From Candidatus Auribacter fodinae (lineage in GTDB: Bacteria > Auribacterota > Auribacteria > Auribacterales > Auribacteraceae), in the NCBI GenBank assembly GCA_003599815.1, contig QZJZ01000054.1:1-63774 (forward strand): a stretch of DNA of 63,774 bases, written 5' to 3'. This document shows positions 46,474-55,004 of the stretch, piece after piece. Within the stretch, counting starts at the first letter, position 1, and the number at the start of each line of letters is the position of its first letter. Made by a program: the position numbers and the translations under genes. A model generated the notes under the pieces. It was not told the origin of the DNA, ran no database searches, and saw only the letters and a program-made list of their open reading frames with translations.

Positions 46474-48447
46474 GTGAAAAAGACCGTATATACTGTCTGG
46501 CGGCCATATGTATTACTCGTTGTATTGTGTTTTATAGCATATGCAAATACGTTATATAACGGGTTCGTATATGATGACCCATCCGTTATATCAGAAAATC
46601 CAAGGGTGGCGCACTGGCAGAATTTTAGGTTCCTGTTCGATCAGAAGTATTTTAAAATAACCGGAAAAGGGAAAGAAACCGCCTTTGGCGAGGCAAGTTA
46701 TCGTCCCGTAGCGACAGCTACGTACTTTATTGATGCCATGCTGTTTAACCGGAAGGCGTGGGGTTCTCATCTGACCAACCTGATTTTTCACATGGTCAAT
46801 GCATGCCTGCTTTTTCTTCTAACACGCATGATAACCGGTTCTCAAATCACAGCTTTGATGACTGGAATATTGTTTTCAGCGCATCCTGTTTTAACGGAAG
46901 CAGTCAATGCCATTGCGTTCAGAGAAGACCTTCTTGTTGTTTTCTTTTTGTTAATTGCACTATTATGTTTTGTAAAACGGCAATCCTCAAATTCACCTAA
47001 ACGTACTTTTATAATTATTTTAATGCATTCAATATGCTTGTTCCTTGCTCTTTTTGCAAAAGAGATGGCGCTGGCGTATCCCTTTTTGTTGGGGGTTCTC
47101 GTGTTACAGCAAGGCATCTCATTCCGCAAAAATACTGATCTGCTGATTTCCGGAGCGATGGTGTATCTGTTTTATATTATTGTCCGTTTTTTCATGATGA
47201 CGAACCCAAATGAAGCGAGATTATTTTTTCCGGGAGGCACATGGTTATCAAATGTATACACCATGTCCACAGTGTTTTTAGAGTACTTCATTCAATTGTT
47301 CTATCCCGCCTGCCTTCTTGCTGATTATCAACCTACTGCAAGACGTACGCTGACCGACCCTATGGTAATAATATCTCTTGTGACCGTTTCAGGGCTTTTT
47401 ATATCCGCCTTCTTTTATTTTATCCGAAAACGTTCCATCATCAGCGGAGGAATACTTTTTTTCTTTTTCGCACTCGGATCGGTGAGCAATATCACCCCAA
47501 TAGGAAACATCTGTGCGGAACGATATTTGTATCTACCCATAATAGGCCTGTTATGGAGCATCTGCACCTTTATATTTGTAACCCAAAAATTTGTACACAG
47601 TAAACGGCTCTATTTGATTTGCATTGTGTGTATAGTTACTTTAGCGCTGAGCAGGACTATCACAAGAAACACCGACTGGAAAGACAGCGAATCGCTTTGG
47701 AACGCAACCATAGAGACAGAACCGAAAAGCTATCGGGCATACAGCAACCTTGCGTCACTTTACTTTGACAGGGGAGAGTACAGAAAATCAATTAAGTACT
47801 ATATCGGATGCCTGATGTTGCGCAGAACGCCTCAGAACCATTATAACCTTGGTAATGCATATAGAAGAATTGATGATTTTCAACGAGCAGTCGAAGAATA
47901 CCAACAAGCAATCGCAATTGACCCGACATTCCCGGAAATATACAACAATCTCGGTTTAACCCTCATAGAAATGAAGCGTTATACAGAGGCGGAAGAAGCG
48001 CTAAATAAAGCCCTTTATTATGGACAGCCTGATGAATATGTACTTGAAAACCTCGGGCTTCTCTATGACCATAAAGGAGAATACGAAACTGCAATCGACT
48101 ACTATAAAAAAGCCATTCAGTATAACCCTAAAAAAGCATCGCCATATAACATGCTTGCTGTACTGTATGTCAAAAATGGCGAGCCTGAAAAAGGATTAGG
48201 GCTTTTTAAAGAAGCTTTGCAACGCTTTCCCTCAAATGTTCAATTATATAAAAACACCGCTGTGCTATATAACCAACTAGGCGACAAGATGAATGAAATT
48301 TTTTACTGGGAGCAGGCACATAAGATAGCCCCGGATGACAAGGAAATAATACAAATTCTGATCGATTATTACAGACAGACAGGTAATACAGAAAAAACAC
48401 AAAAATATCTCTATAAACTTTATATATTGACGAAAGAATCCCGATGA
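46474..48447 (+). CDS. TMTC-like GT-C O-glycosyltransferase with TPRs, paralogue 1
   Basis: A 657-residue protein with about ten or eleven membrane helices (residues 10-400) and six or seven TPRs (420-650). Features shared with TMTC1-4 (DUF1736, GT105) are the first-loop acidic pair Asp34-Asp35, ASYRPVATATYF, HLTNLIFHMVNACLLFLL, FSAHPVLTEAVNAIAFRED, a DUF1736-like YPACLLADYQP and CAERYLYLPIIG. Family members use dolichyl-phosphate-mannose to mannosylate proteins. The TPRs should lie outside the cytoplasm and present acceptors. The GTG start is 19 bases after the lipoprotein gene; the end overlaps paralogue 2. Confidence 0.85.
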   Translation: MKKTVYTVWRPYVLLVVLCFIAYANTLYNGFVYDDPSVISENPRVAHWQNFRFLFDQKYFKITGKGKETAFGEASYRPVATATYFIDAMLFNRKAWGSHLTNLIFHMVNACLLFLLTRMITGSQITALMTGILFSAHPVLTEAVNAIAFREDLLVVFFLLIALLCFVKRQSSNSPKRTFIIILMHSICLFLALFAKEMALAYPFLLGVLVLQQGISFRKNTDLLISGAMVYLFYIIVRFFMMTNPNEARLFFPGGTWLSNVYTMSTVFLEYFIQLFYPACLLADYQPTARRTLTDPMVIISLVTVSGLFISAFFYFIRKRSIISGGILFFFFALGSVSNITPIGNICAERYLYLPIIGLLWSICTFIFVTQKFVHSKRLYLICIVCIVTLALSRTITRNTDWKDSESLWNATIETEPKSYRAYSNLASLYFDRGEYRKSIKYYIGCLMLRRTPQNHYNLGNAYRRIDDFQRAVEEYQQAIAIDPTFPEIYNNLGLTLIEMKRYTEAEEALNKALYYGQPDEYVLENLGLLYDHKGEYETAIDYYKKAIQYNPKKASPYNMLAVLYVKNGEPEKGLGLFKEALQRFPSNVQLYKNTAVLYNQLGDKMNEIFYWEQAHKIAPDDKEIIQILIDYYRQTGNTEKTQKYLYKLYILTKESR

Positions 48448-50339
48448 TTTCTTCTAAAAGATACGCACAGGCATACATCGAAATAATATTGATAATCCTC
48501 GCCGCTGTGATTTCTTATGGTTCCATTGTTCGTAATGAATTTGTTTTTGATGATTTCAGCACTATCGTAAACAATAAACTGATTATTGACTGGAAAAATA
48601 TTCACCAGCTGTTTTCAAAGGACTATTTCGCTTCCGGCGGAATGCGAACCTATACCCGTTCAGGAGAGGCAAGTTACCGCCCATTGGTAACGCTTTCATA
48701 CTTCGTCGATTACCACATATGGGGACTCAACAGCCATGGGTTTCATGCGACCAACCTGCTATTACACATTTTAACGGCAATAATATTTTATCTATTTAGC
48801 CGTCAACTGGTTATTAATAAATTTAGCTCCTTTCTGGCGGCGATGCTTTATGCTGTCCATCCAGTTGTCAGCGAGACAGTAAACTGCATTTCTTTTCGTG
48901 AAGACATTTTATGCGCACTATTTACGTACAGTGCCTTATGGGCATCATATCGAATAGCAAGGGGTAACACAATTATTGTTTCGATCAGTTTATTGCTGGC
49001 ACTGTTCTCAAAAGAAATGGGGATGGTTTTTTTCCCAATTTTATTAATTCTCGATCGCTGTCATTTTTCACATAACTTCAGGAAAAGATATCTTCTCTAT
49101 TTAGCAGTCTCAGCATGCTGTATTTTTTATCTAATAATCAGATTCAACATCATGCGCAACGAATTTGAACCATCCGTACCATTCCCTGAACCCGGAATGA
49201 CCAGCAGACTGCTCATTATAGCAAGAATCACCGGTCACTACCTGATGCTCTGCCTATACCCTATAAATTTTTCTATAGACTATTATCTTCCTCTCTTTGT
49301 GAATGTTACATCGAAACACATAATATCTTTAATCGTGTTATGCGCTATACTGATTTTTCTGTTTTACACGTTGATTCGATCAATAGTAACTCACACAAAA
49401 GCAAAAGATATAACTATCTTCCTGTCACTCTTTTTTATTTCTCTTTTACCCGCGCTAAACATAATACCGTTGAAAAATATTATCGCAGATAGATACCTTT
49501 ATCTTCCGTTTGGCTTTATGGCATTATTTCTGTCACTGCTGTTTGACAGGCACATTGTTCATCGATATTTCAATATAGTGGTTGTTTCATACGCAGTGGT
49601 TCTCTGTATGCTATCCATAGCCCGAAGTCATGACTGGATGACGTCGTATAATCTCTGGAACTCGGCTTTGCGCGAGAACGCATTCAGCTTTCATGCGAAT
49701 AATAATCTGGCGGGCTGGTATAAAGATCACAACATGATTGAGCAGTCAATTAGTTATTATAAAAAAGCGTTACAGTTGAGACCTGACGATCCGATTCCGT
49801 ATTTCAATCTTGGCAATTCATACAAAGAAATAAATGAATTTGGCAGAGCAATCTATTATTACCGTAAAGCCGCCTCATTGAGCGGTACCGATCCTGAGCC
49901 ATACGTTAATATGGCAACCGCATACATGGAGTTAAACCAGATAGACAATGCGGCGGAGGCACTCAGGGAAGCGATACGAATAGCGCCGAAAAGCTCAGCC
50001 GCCCATAATAATTACGGAGTCATTCTGAGCGAGCAGGGAAAACTTGAAGAAGCTGTCATTGAGCATAAACGCGCTATTAATTATGATAACAGGAACGAGA
50101 ATGCTTTTTTTAACCTTGCCTTATGCTACATCGATCTCAAAGAATACCAGCAGGCATTAAAAATTTTTCACCACCTGATTCAATTAAACGATAGCTACCC
50201 ACAGGTTTATTATTTTATTGGATTCTGTTTTGAAAGCGCGGGAAATGCTGAACAGGCGAGAAAATTTTATAAAAAAGCTTTAGAGATCAACCCTGAGGAC
50301 AAAGCCTCATTAAAGAAACTCAGGAACCTTTCTCATTGA
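48444..50339 (+). CDS. TMTC-like GT-C O-glycosyltransferase with TPRs, paralogue 2
   Basis: A 631-residue paralogue with the same layout: multiple membrane helices, then about six TPRs from residue 415. Key motifs are Asp36-Asp37 in VFDDFSTIVNNK, EASYRPLVTLSYFVD, SHGFHATNLLLHILTA, YAVHPVVSETVNCISFRED, YPINFSIDYYLP and IADRYLYLPFGFMAL. It overlaps paralogue 1 by four bases and its 3' end overlaps the minus-strand DHp-only gene by 20 bases. Divergence from paralogue 1 suggests a different acceptor. Confidence 0.85.
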   Translation: MISSKRYAQAYIEIILIILAAVISYGSIVRNEFVFDDFSTIVNNKLIIDWKNIHQLFSKDYFASGGMRTYTRSGEASYRPLVTLSYFVDYHIWGLNSHGFHATNLLLHILTAIIFYLFSRQLVINKFSSFLAAMLYAVHPVVSETVNCISFREDILCALFTYSALWASYRIARGNTIIVSISLLLALFSKEMGMVFFPILLILDRCHFSHNFRKRYLLYLAVSACCIFYLIIRFNIMRNEFEPSVPFPEPGMTSRLLIIARITGHYLMLCLYPINFSIDYYLPLFVNVTSKHIISLIVLCAILIFLFYTLIRSIVTHTKAKDITIFLSLFFISLLPALNIIPLKNIIADRYLYLPFGFMALFLSLLFDRHIVHRYFNIVVVSYAVVLCMLSIARSHDWMTSYNLWNSALRENAFSFHANNNLAGWYKDHNMIEQSISYYKKALQLRPDDPIPYFNLGNSYKEINEFGRAIYYYRKAASLSGTDPEPYVNMATAYMELNQIDNAAEALREAIRIAPKSSAAHNNYGVILSEQGKLEEAVIEHKRAINYDNRNENAFFNLALCYIDLKEYQQALKIFHHLIQLNDSYPQVYYFIGFCFESAGNAEQARKFYKKALEINPEDKASLKKLRNLSH

Positions 50340-50694
50340 GATCGTCTTTATGTAGTTGTTTCTGTACAAAGTTGACCTTATAAAACTCGTCAATAATCTG
50401 AAGAATCTTATCGGAATTCAAAGAAATACGCTCCAGATCCTGCACCTGCTTTGCAGACAGCTCGCCATGAACCTTGTTCAGCAACAATGTTGTATATCCC
50501 ATTATGGCATTCAAAGGAGTTCGCAGGTCGTGAGACAATGCGGACAATGACTTTTTCTGATCGTCACGGAACCGCTGCAATCTGTCCAGTTTAGATGAAT
50601 ATTTATGATCCTGAACCTTATAAATCAGCAATATAGCGACGAATAGAGCCAGACATACAATATTACTGGCCAATAAAATAATAATCCAACTCAT
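50320..50694 (-). CDS. membrane-anchored DHp-only histidine protein
   Basis: A 124-residue protein with one N-terminal helix (about 2-25) and a HisKA/DHp helical hairpin whose phospho-His is intact in LSALSHDLRTPLNAIMGYTT. The frame stops about 35 residues after the hairpin, with no ATP-binding domain. No kinase-domain remnant is seen in the next bases, which code for paralogue 2 on the other strand. It may be a phosphotransfer protein, a docking partner, or a truncated kinase. It lies eight bases after the receiver gene. Confidence 0.8.
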   Translation of the reverse strand: MSWIIILLASNIVCLALFVAILLIYKVQDHKYSSKLDRLQRFRDDQKKSLSALSHDLRTPLNAIMGYTTLLLNKVHGELSAKQVQDLERISLNSDKILQIIDEFYKVNFVQKQLHKDDLNEKGS

Positions 50695-50702
50695 AATGGT
50701 AA

Positions 50703-51080
50703 CTAATCATTCTTTTTATTCAGAATTTTATTCATTTCTTCAATGAGCGCATTAGGAGGCATGGGTTTTGATAGAAATGCATCGCATCCAGCCTGGAGAG
50801 CTTTTTCCATTTCCTGCGGCAGCGCCATAGCAGAAAATGCAATAATAACTATTTTTTCTGACCCCTGTTTTGATCTGATTCTGCGAGCAACTTCCCATCC
50901 ATCGATAATAGGAATAGATAGATCAAGAAAGATTACGTCCGGTTTTTCCTTTTCCACGGCATCCAATGCCGCCTGTCCGTCACGAGCAGTTGCAACGGAA
51001 TATTTGGAAAATTCCAGAAACGTTGCCAGAGTTTCAAGATTATCCTCATTATCTTCGACTAAAAGAATTTTAGGATTCAT
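50703..51080 (-). CDS. CheY-like single-domain response regulator
   Basis: A 125-residue receiver. The acidic pocket is LLVEDNEDN, the phospho-Asp is in DVIFLDLSIPIIDGWE, the Thr/Ser position is in IIAFSAMA and the Lys is in AFLSKPMPPNAL; all are intact. No output domain is attached. It overlaps the degenerate kinase gene upstream by four bases and precedes the DHp-only gene, so it is the likely shared phospho-acceptor of this operon. Confidence 0.93.
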   Translation of the reverse strand: MNPKILLVEDNEDNLETLATFLEFSKYSVATARDGQAALDAVEKEKPDVIFLDLSIPIIDGWEVARRIRSKQGSEKIVIIAFSAMALPQEMEKALQAGCDAFLSKPMPPNALIEEMNKILNKKND

Positions 51081-53122
51081 GCCCTTTCACCTTTTTTAAA
51101 ATAAACCGTTACTGTCACTGTATGAGATCCTGAGATGCGTTTGATGATAACCTCACCGCCCAATAACGTAACCAGCCCGCGCGCCACATTGGTACTTAAA
51201 TTGGTAATATTGAAATAACTGTGTGAATGAATAAAAGGTTCTTTTAAAGCACGGTAAAAATCGTCAACATCCATATCCTCGACACTGTCAGGGAATTCAA
51301 CGACCGCATCAAGCCCGTACTGCTGTATCTTGTTTTCGATACGCTCTTTGCAGGTGAGAGTCAAACTGCTGTTTTTGCACAGGTTATGATGAATTATAGC
51401 GTTAAGGATACTGGCCATAATCTCATCTACTTTTTCTTTGTCCGCGACTATTAGATAGGGATGGGTCTCCGAAAAATTCGCAAAAGTAACAGAAATTCTC
51501 TGTTCATCAAGAGCGTATTGAAGCGTCTTCAATACACTGATAATAATATCCACAAGGTTAAAGGTATCACAATTTAATGCGCCTATCTGATCAGGTTTTA
51601 AAGCGGACAATGAGGAGATACGGATTATGCCGTCAAGCCATTTGAAAGTATGGTACAAATTGCGTTGTGCTTTTTTGAGAGCATCTTTTTGTTTATCAGC
51701 AAGATTGCCGTAAACCTCGCTTGATAACAACGCTATATAGTTTGTAACACTCGTCAGGGGAGTACGCAATTCAGAAGATAAGTTCGTAAGGAAGTCAAGC
51801 TTCAGACGGTCTGATTCATCCAGCAATTTATCTTTGGTGCGCAAATCTTCCAACGCTTTTTGCAAACGTTCGGTACGCTCTTTAACTTTTTGTTCAAGAT
51901 TCTGATACAGCTCTTCAAGCTGAGCAGTCATGCTGTTAAAATCCCTCGTTAGGTCTCCGATTTCATCGTTACTAACCACCTCAATCCTATGAGATAAGTC
52001 ACCGTTGCTTATAATCGACGCCCCGTTTCTGAGATTTTTGATCGGACGGGTAAACTGACGAGACAACATCATGGCAAAACAAAAAGTGCATAATGCGGTT
52101 ATAAGTAAAATACCAAGGAGAACCTGTTTAAACCGATTCACTCTCGCATAAACCACCGAGCGAGGAACAGAAGAAACAATGACCCAGAATGATTTATTAT
52201 TCATAAACTCTGGGTATGACATTATTTTTACAAATATTTCATCAGTCTGAGGCACATCTATGATCGTCATCTCACTGTCATGGAGAAGGGGATTGCTCAC
52301 TTCTGTTGGATAGTCATTGATAAGCGACCACTCCATCTCAAGGTCTTGGCGTGTACCCCATTCTTTCGTAGAATCTGAATGCGCCAGATAAAAACCGACC
52401 TGATTGGTAATAAACGACACAGCATTCGGATATTCCTGCATTTTCCATTCTCGAACTGGTTTGAATAAAACTTCAGCACGAAGTGCTATAACTATGATAC
52501 CTTTTTTGTCACGCATGATGTTCTCGACTGGCGTCGCTATATAAAGCACACGAGTATAGGGTGTATCCAGAATCCCATTTTCCTCGTTAAGTGTAACGGT
52601 AGAAACATACACCTCACCAAAATCAAGTTCTTCCGTTTTCTTAAAAAAAACTTTGTCGCTCTTATTTTGTAACTGTTCTCCTAAAACCACATTCGCGGGG
52701 TCGCCGGAAGAATAATTAAGCCGTACGACTTCGTGCCCATGAGAGTTAATATAACTTATATAATGATATTTTTTTCGTTTAGTGATCAATTCCTGAAAAT
52801 CATTCACAACATCCTGTAATAACCGGATTTGTTCGCTCTGGGACGATTCATCATAATACTCAACGAACCTCGATAAGTCCGGCAATCTGCTGGCATAAAG
52901 AGCGTCTTCGCGGACATTATACAGTTCCTGACGAATATGGCTCGATATCGACAAAACATGATTTTTCAGCGGGGTCATCGCTACTTGCTGGAGGGGTTTT
53001 GAAGACATATAAATGCTGAAAAGCCCCATCACCAGAAGTGGAATCAGAGAAATAATGAGCAGATAAACCAGCAGTTTTCTCTGAATGGAAAAACTTCTTC
53101 TTTTTTTTGAATCGTCATTCAT
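51077..53122 (-). CDS. Cache-HAMP histidine-kinase-like protein, degenerate
   Basis: A 681-residue membrane receptor. Helix 1 (about 17-37), a large extracytoplasmic dCache-like sensor (about 40-325), helix 2 (about 330-350), HAMP (FTRPIKNLRNGASIISNGD), a coiled coil and a DHp region follow in order. In the DHp motif NLSSELRTPLTS the phospho-His position is Ser (codon at 51773-51775). The C-terminal domain keeps a weak N-box-like ILNAIIHHN but shows neither DxGxG nor GxGxG motifs. It is probably signalling-active without autokinase activity. ATG 53122 is chosen over a TTG at 53203 that would overlap the divergent gene. Confidence 0.85.
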   Translation of the reverse strand: MNDDSKKRRSFSIQRKLLVYLLIISLIPLLVMGLFSIYMSSKPLQQVAMTPLKNHVLSISSHIRQELYNVREDALYASRLPDLSRFVEYYDESSQSEQIRLLQDVVNDFQELITKRKKYHYISYINSHGHEVVRLNYSSGDPANVVLGEQLQNKSDKVFFKKTEELDFGEVYVSTVTLNEENGILDTPYTRVLYIATPVENIMRDKKGIIVIALRAEVLFKPVREWKMQEYPNAVSFITNQVGFYLAHSDSTKEWGTRQDLEMEWSLINDYPTEVSNPLLHDSEMTIIDVPQTDEIFVKIMSYPEFMNNKSFWVIVSSVPRSVVYARVNRFKQVLLGILLITALCTFCFAMMLSRQFTRPIKNLRNGASIISNGDLSHRIEVVSNDEIGDLTRDFNSMTAQLEELYQNLEQKVKERTERLQKALEDLRTKDKLLDESDRLKLDFLTNLSSELRTPLTSVTNYIALLSSEVYGNLADKQKDALKKAQRNLYHTFKWLDGIIRISSLSALKPDQIGALNCDTFNLVDIIISVLKTLQYALDEQRISVTFANFSETHPYLIVADKEKVDEIMASILNAIIHHNLCKNSSLTLTCKERIENKIQQYGLDAVVEFPDSVEDMDVDDFYRALKEPFIHSHSYFNITNLSTNVARGLVTLLGGEVIIKRISGSHTVTVTVYFKKGERA

Positions 53123-53239
53123 GTACGATCTTTGGTTAATATTTTTTGTATCTTCAATTGATAAACAATGTTTATAATATGGAACTGCGGAACTCTTTGT
53201 CAAACAGATTTTATCCCTTTTGTTGTGAATACACAGGCT

Positions 53240-54994
53240 ATGACTTATAAAAACATTCTCTCTATTGGCTCTCTGCTACTGGTAGGTGTACTTGCGTTCT
53301 TCAATACACTGGATAGTCAATTTGTGTATGACGATCATGCCTATATTCAAAATAACCATCATATACAATCACTGCGCCATATTCCCGACTATTTCACCAA
53401 TCTGTTTGCCGCGCAGGGTACCGGTCCGGAAGGTCAATTCAAAGTATATCGTCCGCTCGTCGCCTTCTCATTTGCAATTGACCATGCCGTCTGGGGGCTA
53501 AACCCGCATGGCTTCCACCTGACCAATCTGGTGCTCCATATCTCTGTCGGCATTCTAATTTTTATATTTATCCATATTTTGACAGGGCAGAGGCTTACAG
53601 CCTTGATTACAGGCACTGTGTTCTTAGTACACCCCCTGCAGACTGAAGCCGTATCATGGCTGTCAGGCAGAGGGAATATGCTGTATTGCCTGTTCGGAAT
53701 CATAACTCTCATTTTCTCAGTTCGTTTCATACGAACCAACCGTCTGCATGGTTATTTCCTGTCTCTCTTATTTTTTATTCCGGCTCTTTTCAGTAAAGAG
53801 ATGGCTATGAACCTGATCCCTTTAACAATACTGATTATTATATACGACAGGAGAGTGTTTCAGAAAAAATCCATTCTGTTATTAATCAGTATGAGTATCA
53901 TTGCTCTCCTATATATGGCCATCCGGTATTCCGTTGTAGAGCGTATTGGTCAAATGGGGTACTGGGGCAATTCGCGGCTAATTACGATGCTCACAATGAG
54001 CAAGGTAATACTGATATATCTCTATAAACTTTTTTTTCCATTTAACCAAAGCGTACTGCCGGACATAACGCTGATTACTTCCGTGTTTTCAATACAGGCA
54101 ATAGTATCAGTTCTAATTCTTATCACCCTGACAATCACTCTCTGTATATACAGAAATCAACGTCTAGCAGTTTTCGGTCTTTTATGGATCATAATTACAC
54201 TGATGCCTGTGCTCAACATTATCCCAATCAGAGCTCTGTACGCGGAACGATTTCTTTATTTCGGGATAGTCGGTTTTGGTTTGTTCATAAGCCATGTCGC
54301 AACGGTTACAATAAAAAACAAAAAAAGGCTAAGCATTCTCTTCGGCATAATTAGCCTTATTTATTGTTCATTAACGATTAAACAAAATAAACACTGGTCT
54401 TCCGACTACACATTATGGCAATACGAAGTAAACCTCAACCTTCACAGTGGAAAAGCGTACAATGGCTTGGGATTAGCTTTGTTAGAGAAGGGTTATGCCG
54501 ACGCAGGGCTGTCAGCCCTATCCACAGCGGTCGCTCTGGAACCGGATAACAGTTATTATATCAACAATCTTGCCGTAGCATATCAGAAAACCGGAGATAT
54601 TGAAGCTCTGCGCGCTTTACTCAGGAATGCCCCCCTCACCAGCCAGTCGCAGGCAGTGGTATATCATAACCTTGGTGTTTATCATATTGATAAAGGCCAA
54701 CCTGAAAAAGCCCTGCCGTATCTATTACAGTCCACGTCTATTGACAGCAATTACGCCAATGCGTTCAACACGCTGGGAATCTGTTACGCACAGCTTAATG
54801 AGAACAGTAAAGCTCTCTTATCATGGCAATCAGCGATAACTATATATCCAACATGGAAAGAACCTTACTACAACATAATCATCAATTGCATCAACTCAAA
54901 GGACACAGAAACAGCTTTGCTCTATATTGAAAAAGCACGAAAACTTTTCCCTAAAAGTACCGTTTTTGAAAACATTAAGAAATCACTGGAGTAA
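53240..54994 (+). CDS. TMTC-like GT-C O-glycosyltransferase with TPRs, paralogue 3
   Basis: A 584-residue member of the same family. Motifs: Asp31-Asp32 in FVYDDHAYIQNN, VYRPLVAFSFAIDH, PHGFHLTNLVLHI, FLVHPLQTEAVSWLSGRGN, and YAERFLYFGIVGFG. TPRs begin near residue 400 (about four or five). ATG 53240 leads straight into the first helix; an in-frame ATG at 53168 lies before a TATAAT (53173-53178) and adds a non-hydrophobic stretch. It is separated from the other paralogues by the minus-strand signalling operon. Confidence 0.83.
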   Translation: MTYKNILSIGSLLLVGVLAFFNTLDSQFVYDDHAYIQNNHHIQSLRHIPDYFTNLFAAQGTGPEGQFKVYRPLVAFSFAIDHAVWGLNPHGFHLTNLVLHISVGILIFIFIHILTGQRLTALITGTVFLVHPLQTEAVSWLSGRGNMLYCLFGIITLIFSVRFIRTNRLHGYFLSLLFFIPALFSKEMAMNLIPLTILIIIYDRRVFQKKSILLLISMSIIALLYMAIRYSVVERIGQMGYWGNSRLITMLTMSKVILIYLYKLFFPFNQSVLPDITLITSVFSIQAIVSVLILITLTITLCIYRNQRLAVFGLLWIIITLMPVLNIIPIRALYAERFLYFGIVGFGLFISHVATVTIKNKKRLSILFGIISLIYCSLTIKQNKHWSSDYTLWQYEVNLNLHSGKAYNGLGLALLEKGYADAGLSALSTAVALEPDNSYYINNLAVAYQKTGDIEALRALLRNAPLTSQSQAVVYHNLGVYHIDKGQPEKALPYLLQSTSIDSNYANAFNTLGICYAQLNENSKALLSWQSAITIYPTWKEPYYNIIINCINSKDTETALLYIEKARKLFPKSTVFENIKKSLE

Positions 54995-55004
54995 ATTTAG
55001 TATT

